DNA of 64,000 bases from Mesorhizobium kowhaii (GCF_003253745.1 NZ_MZXV01000013.1:682001-746000); one strand, 5' to 3'. Numbered from the stretch's first letter, positions 1 to 8,902 are shown. Translations and numbers: made by a program. Notes: a model not told the origin generated them from the letters alone.

Positions 1-428
1 AGAGCGTACCGACCGGGCCGGGCAAGACGTCCTTGGCCAAAGGCGAGATCATCGAGGCGATCCTGCTCGACAAGCGCCCGCCGCGCTCGGGCGATGCGTA
101 TCTGCGTTTCATTCCACGTACCGAGATGGATATCGCGGTGGTCAGCGCCGGCGTGAATTTGACGCTCGATGAGAGCGGTGTCGTCATAGCGGCCCGCGTG
201 GCTATCGGCGCCGCGGCGCCGACGGTGCTTCTGGTTGAGGAAGCCGCGCAGGTTCTCATCGGCTCCAAGCTTGACGAAGCCGCGCTTGAGAGGCTCGCCA
301 AGGTCTGCTCGGGGGCTTGCCGTCCCATCGACGACAAGCGGGGCACCGTCGAGTTCAGAAGGAAGGTTGCGGGTGTGCTGGCCAAGCGGGCCGCCACTTC
401 AGCCTATGCGCGTGCAGGAGGCAAATGA
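1..428 (+). CDS. Molybdenum hydroxylase FAD-binding (medium, CoxM-type) subunit, C-terminal part
   Basis: The frame is open to the left edge, so the gene starts outside the window; the visible part is about 141 residues. It matches the C-terminal domain of FAD-binding subunits of the CO dehydrogenase/xanthine dehydrogenase family: a V-P-x-G-P entry followed by a region rich in RFIPRTEMDIAVVSAG-type residues. This subunit carries electrons from the 2Fe-2S subunit to FAD in the cytoplasm. The stop overlaps the start of the small-subunit gene by an ATGA, which implies translational coupling in one operon. The substrate cannot be told from this fragment. Confidence 0.85.
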   Translation, partial: SVPTGPGKTSLAKGEIIEAILLDKRPPRSGDAYLRFIPRTEMDIAVVSAGVNLTLDESGVVIAARVAIGAAAPTVLLVEEAAQVLIGSKLDEAALERLAKVCSGACRPIDDKRGTVEFRRKVAGVLAKRAATSAYARAGGK

Positions 429-904
429 TGGCTGGTGTAGCAGTCTCAACCACAATCAATGGCGACCACGTCGAGTACCTTTGCCAGCCGGACGAGACGC
501 TGCTCGATGTCCTGCGCGATCGCCTGGGGCTGACGGGCGCCAAGGAAGGCTGCGGCACCGGCGACTGCGGCGCCTGCAGCATCATCCTCGACGACCGGCT
601 GGTGTGCTCGTGCCTGGTGCTCGGCGCGGAAGCTGAAGGCCGGCGCGTCGAGACCATCGAGGGCATGGCGCATGGCGACAAATTGCATCCGCTGCAGCAG
701 AAATTCCTCGAGCATGCGGCGCTGCAATGCGGCATCTGCACGCCCGGCTTCCTGATTGCGGCCAAGGACCTTTTGGCCAAGAACCCCGACCCGACCGAGG
801 AGGAAATCCGCTTCGGCCTCGCCGGCAACCTCTGCCGCTGCACCGGCTACGACAAGATCGTGCGTGCCGTCCAGGACGCCGCCAGCGTGATGAAGGGAGC
901 CTGA
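425..904 (+). CDS. Molybdenum hydroxylase 2Fe-2S (small, CoxS-type) subunit
   Basis: A 159-residue iron-sulfur subunit of a CODH/xanthine dehydrogenase-type enzyme. The plant-type 2Fe-2S site is C43, C48, C51 and C63 (CGTGDCGAC then a Cys 12 residues on). The second 2Fe-2S site is C102, C105, C137 and C139 (CGIC and CRC). Length and order are normal for the family. ATG at 425 or 428 is the start; 425 overlaps the upstream stop and is preceded by AGGAGG. It relays electrons from the molybdenum centre of the large subunit to the FAD subunit. It lies between the medium and large subunit genes, the usual M-S-L order. Confidence 0.93.
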   Translation: MMAGVAVSTTINGDHVEYLCQPDETLLDVLRDRLGLTGAKEGCGTGDCGACSIILDDRLVCSCLVLGAEAEGRRVETIEGMAHGDKLHPLQQKFLEHAALQCGICTPGFLIAAKDLLAKNPDPTEEEIRFGLAGNLCRCTGYDKIVRAVQDAASVMKGA

Positions 905-905
905 G

Positions 906-3170
906 ATGAATTTCGATCCGCGTTTTTCGGGGCGTAAATTCACATCCGTCGGCACGCGCCCGATCCGTCCCGACGGCGTCGACAAGGTCACGGGCCGCGC
1001 CCGCTACGGCGCCGACTTCAACATGGCCGGCCAACTGGTCGGGCGTGTTCTGCGCAGCCCGCATGCGCACGCAAAAATCAGGAAGATCGACACCTCGAAG
1101 GCGGAGAAGCTCCCCGGCGTCAAGGCGGTGATCACCGCTGCCGACCTGCCGGACCTCACCGATGGCGATGCCGCCATGTACGACGTCCTCGACAATTGCA
1201 TGGCGCGCGGCAAGGCGCTCTATGACGGCCATGCGGTGGCCGCGGTCGCAGCCGTCGACGCCCGCACGGCGAGGCAGGCGCTGAAGCTGATCGAGGTCGA
1301 CTACGAGTTGTTGCCGCATGTCACCGATGTCGACGAGGCGATGAAGCACTCCGCGCCTCTCATCAACGACGCCATCTTCACCGAAGGGCTTGAGGAAAAG
1401 CCGGTAAAACCCTCCAACGTCACCAAGCGCAGCCAGTTTGGCCATGGCGATGTCCATCAGGGTTTCGGGCACGCCGATTTCATCGTCGAGCGCTCCTTCA
1501 AGACCGAGCAGACGCACCAGGGCTATATCGAGCCGCATGCCTGCGTGGCGAGCGTCAGCTCCGACGGCACCGCAGACCTCTGGGTCTGCACGCAGGGGCA
1601 TTTCGTCTACCGCCAGCACTGCGCGCAGCTGCTTGGCATGGAAGCCTCGAAGCTGCGCGTCACCTCCTCGGAGATCGGCGGCGGCTTCGGTGGCAAGACC
1701 CATGTCTGGGCCGAGCCGGTGGCGCTGGCGCTGTCGCGCAAGGCCGGACGGCCGGTGAAGCTGGTGATGACCCGCGACGAGGTGTTCCGCGCCTCGGGCC
1801 CGACCAGCGCCACCTCGGTCGACGTGAGGATCGGCGCCCGCAAGGACGGCACCATCACCGCCGCCGAAGCGACGCTGCGCTATAGCTGCGGCCCGTATGC
1901 CGGCTCCTGGGCCGAGATCGGCGCCATGACGGCGTTCGCCTGCTACAGGCTCGATAACGTCAAGACGGTCGGCTACGAAGTGCTGGTCAACCGGCCGAAG
2001 ACCGCGGCCTATCGCGCGCCGTCAGCGCCGATGGCGGCGTTCGCGGTGGAAAGTGCCGTCGATGAGCTCGCCAAGGAGGTCGGCATGGATCCGGTCGAGT
2101 TCCGTATCAGGAACGCCGCGCAGGAAGGCACCAGATCGTCCTACGGCCCGGTCTATGGCCCGATCGGCATCGGCCCGACGCTGGAAGCTGCGAAGAGCCA
2201 TCCGCACATGAAGGCGCCGCTGGGCAAGAACCAGGGCCGTGGCATGGCTTGCGGCTTCTGGTTCAACTTCGGCGGCCAGACTTGCACCGACCTCAACATC
2301 GGCATGGACGGTTCGGTCTCGCTTGCCGTCGGCACCGTCGATGTGGGTGGTTCCCGCGCGTCGCTGTCGCTGGTGGCGGCGGAGGAACTCGGCATCGCCT
2401 ATGAGCAGGTCAAGGCGATCGTCGCCGACACCTCCAGCCTCGGCTACAACGACATGACGGACGGCAGCCGCGGCACATTCTCGTCCTCCATGGCGACGAT
2501 CTCGGCCGCCCGCAACGCGATCAAGATCCTGCGGGAACGCGCAGCGCAGATGTGGGACATTTCCGTAGACGACGTGGTCTGGGAAAACGGCCACGCGATT
2601 GCCAAAGGCGAGAAGCACGGCAATCTTGGGCGGCTGTCTCTTAAGGAGATCGCGGTCGCGTCGGGGAAGACCGGCGGACCGATCGCCGGCCACAGCGAGC
2701 TTGTCGCCGATGGCGCGGGCGTCTCCTTCGCCACCCATATCTGCGATATCGAGGTCGATCCCGAGACCGGCGCCACGCGGGTGCTGCGCTACACAGTCGT
2801 GCAAGATGCCGGCAAGGCGGTGCACCCGACCTATGTGGAGGGGCAGTACCAGGGGGGTGCCGCGCAAGGCATCGGCTGGGCGCTCAACGAGGAGTATATC
2901 TACGGCAAGGACGGGCGGCTTCAGAACCCCGGCTTCCTCGACTATCGCATCCCGGTGTGCTCGGACCTGCCGATGATCGACACGCAGATCCTCGAGATAC
3001 CCAACCCCAACCACCCCTATGGGGTGCGCGGCGTCGGCGAGACATCGATCGTGCCGCCGCTGGCGGCGATCGCCAATGCCGTGTCGAACGCCGCGGGCGT
3101 GCGGATGACACATATTCCGATGTCGCCGCCACGCATCCTGGCGGCGATCGAGGCGAAACGGGCAGGCTGA
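906..3170 (+). CDS. Molybdenum hydroxylase catalytic (large, CoxL/XDH-type) subunit
   Basis: A 754-residue molybdopterin-cytosine-dinucleotide-type large subunit. The N-terminal aldehyde oxidase a/b hammerhead covers roughly residues 15-130; the Mo-cofactor binding region follows, with GGGFGGKTH near residue 260 and GVGET at about 709-713, where the Glu is the conserved active-site base. The CO dehydrogenase signature AYxCSFR is absent; the equivalent stretch reads AYRAPSAP, so this is not a form I Mo-Cu CO dehydrogenase. An aldehyde, purine or other N-heterocycle is more likely, but the substrate is unknown. It starts one base after the small-subunit stop and its own stop overlaps the MoaD-like gene. 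Confidence 0.9.
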   Translation: MNFDPRFSGRKFTSVGTRPIRPDGVDKVTGRARYGADFNMAGQLVGRVLRSPHAHAKIRKIDTSKAEKLPGVKAVITAADLPDLTDGDAAMYDVLDNCMARGKALYDGHAVAAVAAVDARTARQALKLIEVDYELLPHVTDVDEAMKHSAPLINDAIFTEGLEEKPVKPSNVTKRSQFGHGDVHQGFGHADFIVERSFKTEQTHQGYIEPHACVASVSSDGTADLWVCTQGHFVYRQHCAQLLGMEASKLRVTSSEIGGGFGGKTHVWAEPVALALSRKAGRPVKLVMTRDEVFRASGPTSATSVDVRIGARKDGTITAAEATLRYSCGPYAGSWAEIGAMTAFACYRLDNVKTVGYEVLVNRPKTAAYRAPSAPMAAFAVESAVDELAKEVGMDPVEFRIRNAAQEGTRSSYGPVYGPIGIGPTLEAAKSHPHMKAPLGKNQGRGMACGFWFNFGGQTCTDLNIGMDGSVSLAVGTVDVGGSRASLSLVAAEELGIAYEQVKAIVADTSSLGYNDMTDGSRGTFSSSMATISAARNAIKILRERAAQMWDISVDDVVWENGHAIAKGEKHGNLGRLSLKEIAVASGKTGGPIAGHSELVADGAGVSFATHICDIEVDPETGATRVLRYTVVQDAGKAVHPTYVEGQYQGGAAQGIGWALNEEYIYGKDGRLQNPGFLDYRIPVCSDLPMIDTQILEIPNPNHPYGVRGVGETSIVPPLAAIANAVSNAAGVRMTHIPMSPPRILAAIEAKRAG

Positions 3171-3415
3171 TGGTCGAAGTGACGCTCTGGGGATCGCTTG
3201 GCGCGGCCGCCGGAGGCAAGAACAAGGTCGAGATCGAGGCCAAGGACATAAGGGAGCTGTTCAGGAAGCTGGCTGAACAGTATCCCGGCCTCGAGCCCTT
3301 GATCGACCGCGGCATCGCCGTCGCCATCGACGGGACGATCTATCGCGACACCTGGTCGAAGGAATTGCCGGAAGGGTCGGAGATTTTCCTGCTGCCGAGG
3401 TTGGCGGGGGGATAG
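3170..3415 (+). CDS. MoaD/ThiS-family small protein
   Basis: An 81-residue beta-grasp protein ending in Gly-Gly, the hallmark of MoaD/ThiS/ubiquitin-like sulfur carriers. In MoaD the C-terminal thiocarboxylate donates sulfur to molybdopterin. The start overlaps the stop of the large subunit by ATGA, so it is probably translated with it. The position at the end of a molybdoenzyme operon fits a role in cofactor supply or maturation of this enzyme, which is an inference. The sequence LPEGSEIFLLPRLAGG at the end is typical of the fold. Confidence 0.8.
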   Translation: MVEVTLWGSLGAAAGGKNKVEIEAKDIRELFRKLAEQYPGLEPLIDRGIAVAIDGTIYRDTWSKELPEGSEIFLLPRLAGG

Positions 3416-3750
3416 TGGGACAAGCGTCTCGCTGCCATCGCTTAGCACCAAGGTCTCGAACGTCTCGGCATGAGCCGGAGGTTGACGGTCTGCTTTGGTA
3501 CTGACTTGTCAGAAAGCAGCCGTTACGCTGCCGACCTCAACCTCACCGTAGCCACCGCTCCAACCTGTCGAACGAGTGGAAGTCTGCGCTACTCTTGGTC
3601 CTGTCGTTCGGACACATCCGCTTTCACGTCACTGCGATGACGGATAAACCTCTCGAAGGTGGGGTGGGCGAGGCTCAGACTTCCCTAGTCTCGAAGAGCA
3701 AAAGCTCCACTCCGCCGTTAGGCCCGACACCACCAGACCATCACCGGCTC
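3416..3750. other. Intergenic stretch with no recognised feature
   Basis: About 335 bases between convergent genes. Neither strand shows a convincing coding frame with a ribosome binding site, and no strong hairpin with a T-run was found. Confidence 0.5.
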
Positions 3751-4014
3751 CTATTGGGCGCCCGGGGATGAAACACCACCATCTCGACGAAGCGGCTGGA
3801 CAGGATTGACAGGCTCCGGGTTTACGTCGGTGCTTTTCGTCGAGCGCTTATAGAAAAGCCCTAATATCAGCAGGAAATATCCAACCTGCAATACAATCAG
3901 CGTGAGGACAGCCCAAGCGAGTGCCGTCCGGATGGAACCGGTTTCTATGCCAGCCCAGATCGCCATGATGAGCGACGTCCCGAACATGCCCACCAGAAAT
4001 TGGGGAAAATACAT
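3751..4014 (-). CDS. SyrA/ExoX-like exopolysaccharide regulator, small membrane protein
   Basis: An 87-residue protein starting MYFPQFLVGM with two hydrophobic segments (about residues 5-23 and 30-52) and a polar proline-rich tail. This layout and the opening resemble the SyrA/ExoX family annotated in rhizobia as exopolysaccharide production repressors, small inner-membrane proteins that change succinoglycan or EPS output. ATG at 4014 was chosen over a TTG five codons upstream because family members begin at this Met. It stands alone, facing the molybdoenzyme operon. The family call rests on length, topology and N-terminal pattern only. Confidence 0.6.
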   Translation of the reverse strand: MYFPQFLVGMFGTSLIMAIWAGIETGSIRTALAWAVLTLIVLQVGYFLLILGLFYKRSTKSTDVNPEPVNPVQPLRRDGGVSSPGAQ

Positions 4015-4041
4015 AGTTGCAGCACCCAAAGTTTTGGCGAT

Positions 4042-4148
4042 TTTGGGGGGCTTTCGAATTAGCGGTTAAAGAGCCCGCCGCTCCATTTGCGAAGCGGCGG
4101 GGCCCCCCAAAGTTTACCCCCCGACTGCCGGGGTCGTCGACCCCGGCA
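4042..4148. repeat. Nested inverted repeats upstream of the SyrA-like gene
   Basis: Three dyads are packed in about 107 bases. An outer 10-base stem, TTTGGGGGGC (4042-4051) with GCCCCCCAAA (4102-4111), encloses a 9-base stem, CCCGCCGCT (4074-4082) with AGCGGCGGG (4093-4101). A separate near-perfect palindrome, TGCCGGGGTCG-T-CGACCCCGGCA, sits at 4126-4148. No T-run follows, so these are not simple intrinsic terminators. They lie just upstream of the start at 4014 on the minus strand, so they could fold in its leader. Confidence 0.6.
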
Positions 4149-4270
4149 TTGCTGAGAGTGCAATTGCGGTGCCAGACATATTGGCCCATTACGGGACACC
4201 TATGCCAATGGCGCAAGACCGGATTTCCAAATAATATTAACTGTGGCTAATGTATCGCACTTGGCCGGAA

Positions 4271-4356
4271 GCGACCAAAGTGGAGAGGTTTCTGGCAGGC
4301 CACAAGTCGGCTGCTAAGGAGGCCGCCGGACGAGCAAGAAAATCAATTAGATTGCC
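4271..4356. repeat. Degenerate intergenic repeat, copy 1
   Basis: This stretch shares most of its bases with 6237-6319 in the same orientation. Conserved blocks are GGCAGGCCACAAGTCGGC and, further on, GGAGGCCGCCGGACGAGC followed by AAGAAAAT and TTGCC. Small insertions and deletions separate the copies and no coding potential is conserved. The rest of 4149-4549 shows no gene. Confidence 0.6.
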
Positions 4357-4549
4357 CGCTCGGCTTGGTACGCGAGCCAGTGCTCAAAGACGTGTCCCGT
4401 GCCTTCGCCACGCATCGTTGCAGGATTTCTGGGACGAAGATTAGCGCACCGATTGTCGCGGCGGCGTAAGGATTCCAAGAAACTCTGCGAGTGATGCTGG
4501 ATCGACAGGGCGTTTCCTTTGGGTCGAGATGTTCCTGGTCCGACTGAGC

Positions 4550-5845
4550 CTAGCGCCCGCTCGATCCACCAGCATCCTTCATGATAATCTCGCGGTGCGG
4601 ATAGGGGATGTTAATGCCGTTTGCCTTGAATGTGTCCCACAGCGCCAGCAGTACCTTGCCGCGCACGTTGGTCAGGCCTTGCTGGGGATCGCGGATCCAG
4701 AAGCGCAAGACGAAATTCAGCGAGGAGTCGCCGAAGCCAGTGAGCCAGCAGACCGGGCGCCGATCGGCTTCGACCCGGCCGACACTGATCGCGGCTTCTA
4801 TCGCCAGCTCGCTGACCTTGTGCGGGTCGGCGTCATAGGAGACGCCGAAATTCACGTCGAGCCGCACGAGGTTGTCGCTGAACGACCAGTTGATGACCCT
4901 TTGGGTGATGAAGTCTTCGTTGGGGATCAGAAATTCGCGACCGTCGCGCGTCACCACCGAGACGAAGCGCCCCCGCAATTCGCGGATCCAGCCGAAGGTG
5001 CTTTCGAGCGATATGGTGTCACCCGGCTTGATCGACTTGTCGAGCAGGATGATCACGCCGGAGACGAAATTTGAAACCACCTTTTGCAGCCCGAAAGCGA
5101 GACCGACGCCGATCGCGCCGGAAAACACCGTCAGCGCCGTGAGGTCGACGCCGACGGCGGAAATAGCGAAGGCGCCGGCCACCAGCACGAGACCGATCTT
5201 TGCCATCTTACCAACAAGGACGCGGATCGAGGGTGTCAGTTCCTCGGAGATGCGGACGCGCTCATCGATATAGTTGCCAATGACCACCGCAAGCCAGACC
5301 GTGGCGATCAGCAGCAGCGCCGCTTTCAGTAGCACAAGAACCGAAAGGCGAATCGCGCCCAAAGGGATTGCCAGGCTATCCAGGAAGGACGCGGCCTCGT
5401 CACTGATACCCAGGATGACAAGTGCTGCATAGATCCAGATCAGCCAGCCGAGAAGGCGGGCGACGAGGCGGTTGCGGATGATGCGCGACAGCACCGACGC
5501 GACGAGCCAGGCGAGGGACAGCGAAAGCACGATATGGAGAAGATGGGTGCGGCTTGGCCAGGTGACGGCGCGCATGAGGTTGAGCACGGCAAGCAGGAAG
5601 AGGGTGAAGAGGATCCAGTCAGTGCGCCGCAACAGGGCAATCACGACCCTCAGCAGTCCGGGATGGCCCTTGATCTGGCGTGCCCGGTCCTCCACGAGCG
5701 GCTCGATGCGCCGCGCCGCGAGCTTGGCCGCGAGGAACAGCGTGACGATGATGGCGGCCTGATAAAGTATCCACGGCGTGGCGGCATAGCCGAACCATCC
5801 GCTAGCCCAAGCCAGCGCTCGACCGATGGCATCGCGAACGTCCAT
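4550..5845 (-). CDS. MscS-family mechanosensitive ion channel
   Basis: A 431-residue membrane protein. Several hydrophobic helices (about residues 25-45, 75-95, 105-120, 132-150, 165-190 and 215-235) precede the MscS pore helix, which is Ala/Gly/Val-rich (GAIGVGLAFGLQKVVSNFVSG, about residues 250-270), and then the beta domain (IKPGDTI, GRFVSVVTRDG, IPN). MscS channels open on membrane tension to release solutes in hypo-osmotic shock. The C-terminal cytoplasmic domain ends with NINIPYPHREI, typical of the family. ATG at 5845 was taken; a GTG two codons upstream is possible. It is monocistronic as far as can be seen. Confidence 0.92.
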   Translation of the reverse strand: MDVRDAIGRALAWASGWFGYAATPWILYQAAIIVTLFLAAKLAARRIEPLVEDRARQIKGHPGLLRVVIALLRRTDWILFTLFLLAVLNLMRAVTWPSRTHLLHIVLSLSLAWLVASVLSRIIRNRLVARLLGWLIWIYAALVILGISDEAASFLDSLAIPLGAIRLSVLVLLKAALLLIATVWLAVVIGNYIDERVRISEELTPSIRVLVGKMAKIGLVLVAGAFAISAVGVDLTALTVFSGAIGVGLAFGLQKVVSNFVSGVIILLDKSIKPGDTISLESTFGWIRELRGRFVSVVTRDGREFLIPNEDFITQRVINWSFSDNLVRLDVNFGVSYDADPHKVSELAIEAAISVGRVEADRRPVCWLTGFGDSSLNFVLRFWIRDPQQGLTNVRGKVLLALWDTFKANGINIPYPHREIIMKDAGGSSGR

Positions 5846-5933
5846 TGCCACACGACCATTATGGACCGGCTAACGAACCTCAACTCGTCTCGAGGTCCAT
5901 TTCGGAGCTACGCATTCATCGTTCTGCGGGCAG

Positions 5934-6122
5934 CTATGCGCCGGCCGAACCCGTGCCGGCAGGTTGCCGTTTGTCGGACGAATCCTTTTGTTGATCCTCT
6001 TCGTCGATCTCGTCCATCGCCTTTTCCCAAAAACGCAAGTCGGCGCCGTCCGGCTTGCCTTCCTTTTCCCAAAGCTCATAGGCACGCTGGCGGATGCGAT
6101 CTTCTCGACTCTGGTCGGCCAT
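5934..6122 (-). CDS. DUF2934 domain protein
   Basis: A 62-residue, highly charged protein. The core RIRQRAYELWEKEGKPDG followed by a conserved Trp and acidic residues is the DUF2934 signature, common in rhizobia and of unknown function. The start at 6122 is fixed by AGGAGG six bases upstream; a longer frame begins further upstream but lacks this site. No operon partner is visible. Members are often annotated as stress-linked small proteins, but nothing in this sequence proves that. Confidence 0.85.
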   Translation of the reverse strand: MADQSREDRIRQRAYELWEKEGKPDGADLRFWEKAMDEIDEEDQQKDSSDKRQPAGTGSAGA

Positions 6123-6236
6123 CGTTTCCTCCTGATCTCGATTTACCATAAGGAACGTTGGTGCTCTCAAAACGATCCATGCTGGCCTTGGCCGCGGCTG
6201 ATTTTGTCGGAACCGCGTGGCGCTCCTCACCTTGAT

Positions 6237-6319
6237 GCGACCAAGGGGAGAGCTTTTTGGCAGGCCACAAGTCGGCCAGAGGAGGCCGCCGGACGAGCAA
6301 GAAAATTAATGTAGTTGCC
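6237..6319. repeat. Degenerate intergenic repeat, copy 2
   Basis: Second copy of the element at 4271-4356, same orientation, with the same GGCAGGCCACAAGTCGGC and GGAGGCCGCCGGACGAGC blocks. The surrounding gap 6123-6589 holds no convincing gene. Confidence 0.6.
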
Positions 6320-6589
6320 TCGAGCTATTGAAGGCTCTGCCCGCCGGATCGCTGGCGGTCGAAACCGTGCGAGAAGGGAGCGAATGACTACAGACGCAGG
6401 GATCCGCTTTGCGCCGGGAGCGGTCATGTCAGCCTGTGCTCGGGAATGACCGCAATTGGGCCGGAAGCGGACTGGCAGCTTTTCAGCAGCGGAGGGTCCA
6501 AAGCTGACATTCAAATCGGTGCATCCTGAAGGTAACTAACGAGGCGGGGAAGGATGCTGTACGCCTGTGCTCCGGCCTCCAACCGAAAC

Positions 6590-7015
6590 CTACTTCATTG
6601 GCAGTCCCGCGGCCACCAGGTCGGCCACCTGTCGATCAATCACTGCAGGATTGATATGGAACGTCATATCGCGCCACCGCGTGGCCTTAAGCCACGGCTG
6701 CATGGCAAGCGCCTTGAGGACTTCATTGCGTGCATCGTCAGTTTTTCCAATATGGACATCGTTGATGGCACGTAGCAGCGGAACAGTGATCAGGTAGTCT
6801 GACGCCTTCGTGATCAGGGCAGCAGATTCGGCGTACTTTTCGATATCCGTCAGGGCATTCGCCTTCATCACGAGATAATAATCGGCGACGTTTGGGTCGT
6901 TCCGGAGCCCGTATTCGGCTCGCTCGATGGCCTTGTCGGTCAAGCCACTGAAACGGGTGGCCTGTGAAAGATCGCCGATGAGAAACGCGTCTCCACGGCG
7001 AGTTGGAGTCAACAT
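6590..7015 (-). pseudogene. TPR-like C-terminal remnant, possibly of an adenylate cyclase
   Basis: A 141-residue frame made of helical, TPR-like pairs (AIERAEYGLRNDPNVADYY, then a stretch rich in Ala and Leu ending KALAMQPWLK). The end, with TRWRDMTFHINP and a closing VADLVAAGLPMK, looks like the C-terminal repeat region of larger rhizobial proteins such as TPR-bearing adenylate/guanylate cyclases. No N-terminal catalytic domain or good ribosome site is present. I read it as the tail of a decayed gene. It could instead be a short intact TPR protein. Confidence 0.45.
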
Positions 7016-7152
7016 CTGACCGAAACTACCGACCTCGGTGAACCGATGCGTCCTTGCATTAGCAAACTCTTAACTACGTTGCGGCACCCTTTCTTGTATC
7101 TCATTACAGCTACATACGGGGGGCGGGAAACAAGGCTGCGAAAGGACGCGCC

Positions 7153-7272
7153 ATGAACCGACATGGCCCGAACGACTGGCACACCCAACGACCGCGCTGG
7201 CTACTGCCGCTTTTTGCCTTCACCATCATAGTGTGTGCCGGCTTTGGCGCCGCCTTGGCCTTCGTCACCTAA
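7153..7272 (+). CDS. Small single-span membrane protein
   Basis: A 39-residue reading frame: a polar N-terminus (MNRHGPNDWHTQRPR) and one strongly hydrophobic segment (about residues 16-37) ending in LAFVT. AAAGGA lies seven bases upstream of the ATG. Such short one-helix proteins are common and often missed. There is no known family that I can name. It ends 54 bases from the convergent SDR gene. Confidence 0.5.
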   Translation: MNRHGPNDWHTQRPRWLLPLFAFTIIVCAGFGAALAFVT

Positions 7273-7326
7273 CTGGCACGCCACGCTTGCTCGTCATTCT
7301 GCGCTTTGACGCTCGCCACCATCCAC

Positions 7327-8079
7327 CTAGTGGGCGGTGTAAGCCCCGTCCACCAGATGGTAGCTTCCGGTAATAAAGCTAGCCTGATCGGACAAGAGGA
7401 AGCACACAAGAGCAGCTACCTCTTCCGGTTTCCCGCGCCTGCCCATCGGCTGGAGGTCTGCCATGCGCCGGTTAGCTGCTGCCTCCACTTGCTCCGAAAG
7501 TGGTGTCTCGATCCAGCCGGGGCCGACGACATTGATTCGAATTCCCAATCTCGCATATTCGATCGCCGCAACCTTGGTCAGTCCAACAACCCCATGCTTC
7601 GCTGCCGTGTATGCGGACGCAGTTGGCAAACCCACGGAACCGAGAACGGAGGACATGTTGACGATGGCGCCTCCGCCCCGATCCAGCATGGCGGCGATTT
7701 CGTACTTCATGCAGTAGAAAACGCCATTTAGGTTGACGTTTATCAGCTTGTGCCAGTTGTCGAGCGGATAGTCTGCCGTTGCTTTTCGAACGCCGTCGAT
7801 ACCTGCATTGTTTACCGCCATATCCAGTCCACCGCATTTTTCAACAGTGAACTCGACCAGCTTTTCCACGGCTGCCGCATCCGTGACATCGACCGCAAGG
7901 TCGTGGGCCCTGCCTCCTTGCGAGCGTATTTCGGCGGCTTTGCAATGCGCGGCCTCAGCATCAAGGTCGGCGACAACAACCTCGGCTCCTTCTAGTCCGA
8001 GTTGCCGTGAAACGGCCGCTCCTATTCCGGAGCCCGCGCCGGTCACAATCGCGACTTTACCCTGGAAGTCAGGCTTCAT
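7327..8079 (-). CDS. Short-chain dehydrogenase/reductase (classical SDR)
   Basis: A 250-residue NAD(P)-dependent oxidoreductase. The cofactor motif TGAGSGIG is at residues 13-20, NNAG at 90-93, catalytic Ser at 143-144, and YTAAK with Tyr157 and Lys161. The C-terminus (DQASFITGSYHLVDGAYTAH) is the usual SDR ending, close to glucose 1-dehydrogenase or 3-oxoacyl-ACP reductase-like members. Acidic Asp38 after the second strand suggests NAD(H) preference. The substrate is unknown; the gene stands alone. Confidence 0.92.
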   Translation of the reverse strand: MKPDFQGKVAIVTGAGSGIGAAVSRQLGLEGAEVVVADLDAEAAHCKAAEIRSQGGRAHDLAVDVTDAAAVEKLVEFTVEKCGGLDMAVNNAGIDGVRKATADYPLDNWHKLINVNLNGVFYCMKYEIAAMLDRGGGAIVNMSSVLGSVGLPTASAYTAAKHGVVGLTKVAAIEYARLGIRINVVGPGWIETPLSEQVEAAANRRMADLQPMGRRGKPEEVAALVCFLLSDQASFITGSYHLVDGAYTAH

Positions 8080-8305
8080 CGTCTCTATCCTCTGCCCATT
8101 GTGACATAACCGAACAGAGGCAGATGATTATCGCAAGAAGTTTCGCTCCACTCCCTTGTTAATCCTGTGAACTCACCCTACGCCTTACCATGTCACCTGC
8201 GTGGCGCCTAACCAGGTCAGTTCGGGCAAGGCGTAGACTTGGCCGACGGGCCTTGGAGTGTTAGAGACGACGGCGGTAGGCTGACCATTTTCTTAGCAGG
8301 TAGAA

Positions 8306-8902
8306 ATGGACAATAACCACATTGCGCGCCGGGGGCTCGTGCTGGGTAGTCTGGCTCTGATGGTTTCCGGATGTACGTCAGCGTTACGACAGGCGGCGGA
8401 GCCGATTTCATCCGCGTTCGCAGCAAGGAGGGGCCTGGATCCTCGCTTCACGCGGCAGCGTGTGAGGTATTCTGGAAGCGAGCCGCCCGGAATAATCGTC
8501 GTCGATACTTCGCAACGCTTCCTCTATGCCGTCGAGAGGGACGGGTGGGCGACGCGCTACGGCGTCGGCGTCGGCGAGCAGGGACTTTCGTTCAAGGGTA
8601 CAGCGACCGTCGGCCGCAAGGCGGAATGGCCGTCGTGGACACCAACCGCCAGCATGATGAAGCGCAAGCCGCGCTTGGTGCAGTATGCAGGGGGGGTCCC
8701 CGGCGGACCAAACAACCCGCTTGGTGCGCGTGCCCTTTATCTCTATCAAGGCGGGCGCGACACCCACTTCCGGGTGCATGGCACAGACGAGCCTTGGACG
8801 ATAGGCACGGAGGTGTCGAACGGGTGCATCCGTTTGATAAATGACGACATCATTGACCTCTACGACCGTACCCCTTTGGGCACGACGGTGGTGGTTATTT
8901 GA
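8306..8902 (+). CDS. L,D-transpeptidase (YkuD domain) lipoprotein
   Basis: A 198-residue exported protein. Two arginines precede a short hydrophobic stretch and a lipobox LMVSGC with Cys23, so it should be lipidated. The YkuD domain spans about residues 60-198: His158 in HGTDEPW and the nucleophile Cys174 in SNGCIRL form the catalytic motif. Such enzymes cross-link peptidoglycan through 3-3 bonds or attach proteins to it. The PGGPNNPLGARA motif before the His is typical. Two more small lipoprotein genes follow on the same strand. Confidence 0.9.
   Translation: MDNNHIARRGLVLGSLALMVSGCTSALRQAAEPISSAFAARRGLDPRFTRQRVRYSGSEPPGIIVVDTSQRFLYAVERDGWATRYGVGVGEQGLSFKGTATVGRKAEWPSWTPTASMMKRKPRLVQYAGGVPGGPNNPLGARALYLYQGGRDTHFRVHGTDEPWTIGTEVSNGCIRLINDDIIDLYDRTPLGTTVVVI

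Noticed and set aside
1..3415. Annotation of the first operon as CO dehydrogenase
   Set aside because: The AYxCSFR motif of Mo-Cu CODH is absent from the large subunit, so only the broader family is supported.
6315..6589. Short open frame of about 95 residues on the minus strand overlapping the repeat
   Set aside because: It has no ribosome site, no conserved composition, and overlaps the degenerate repeat; it looks non-coding.
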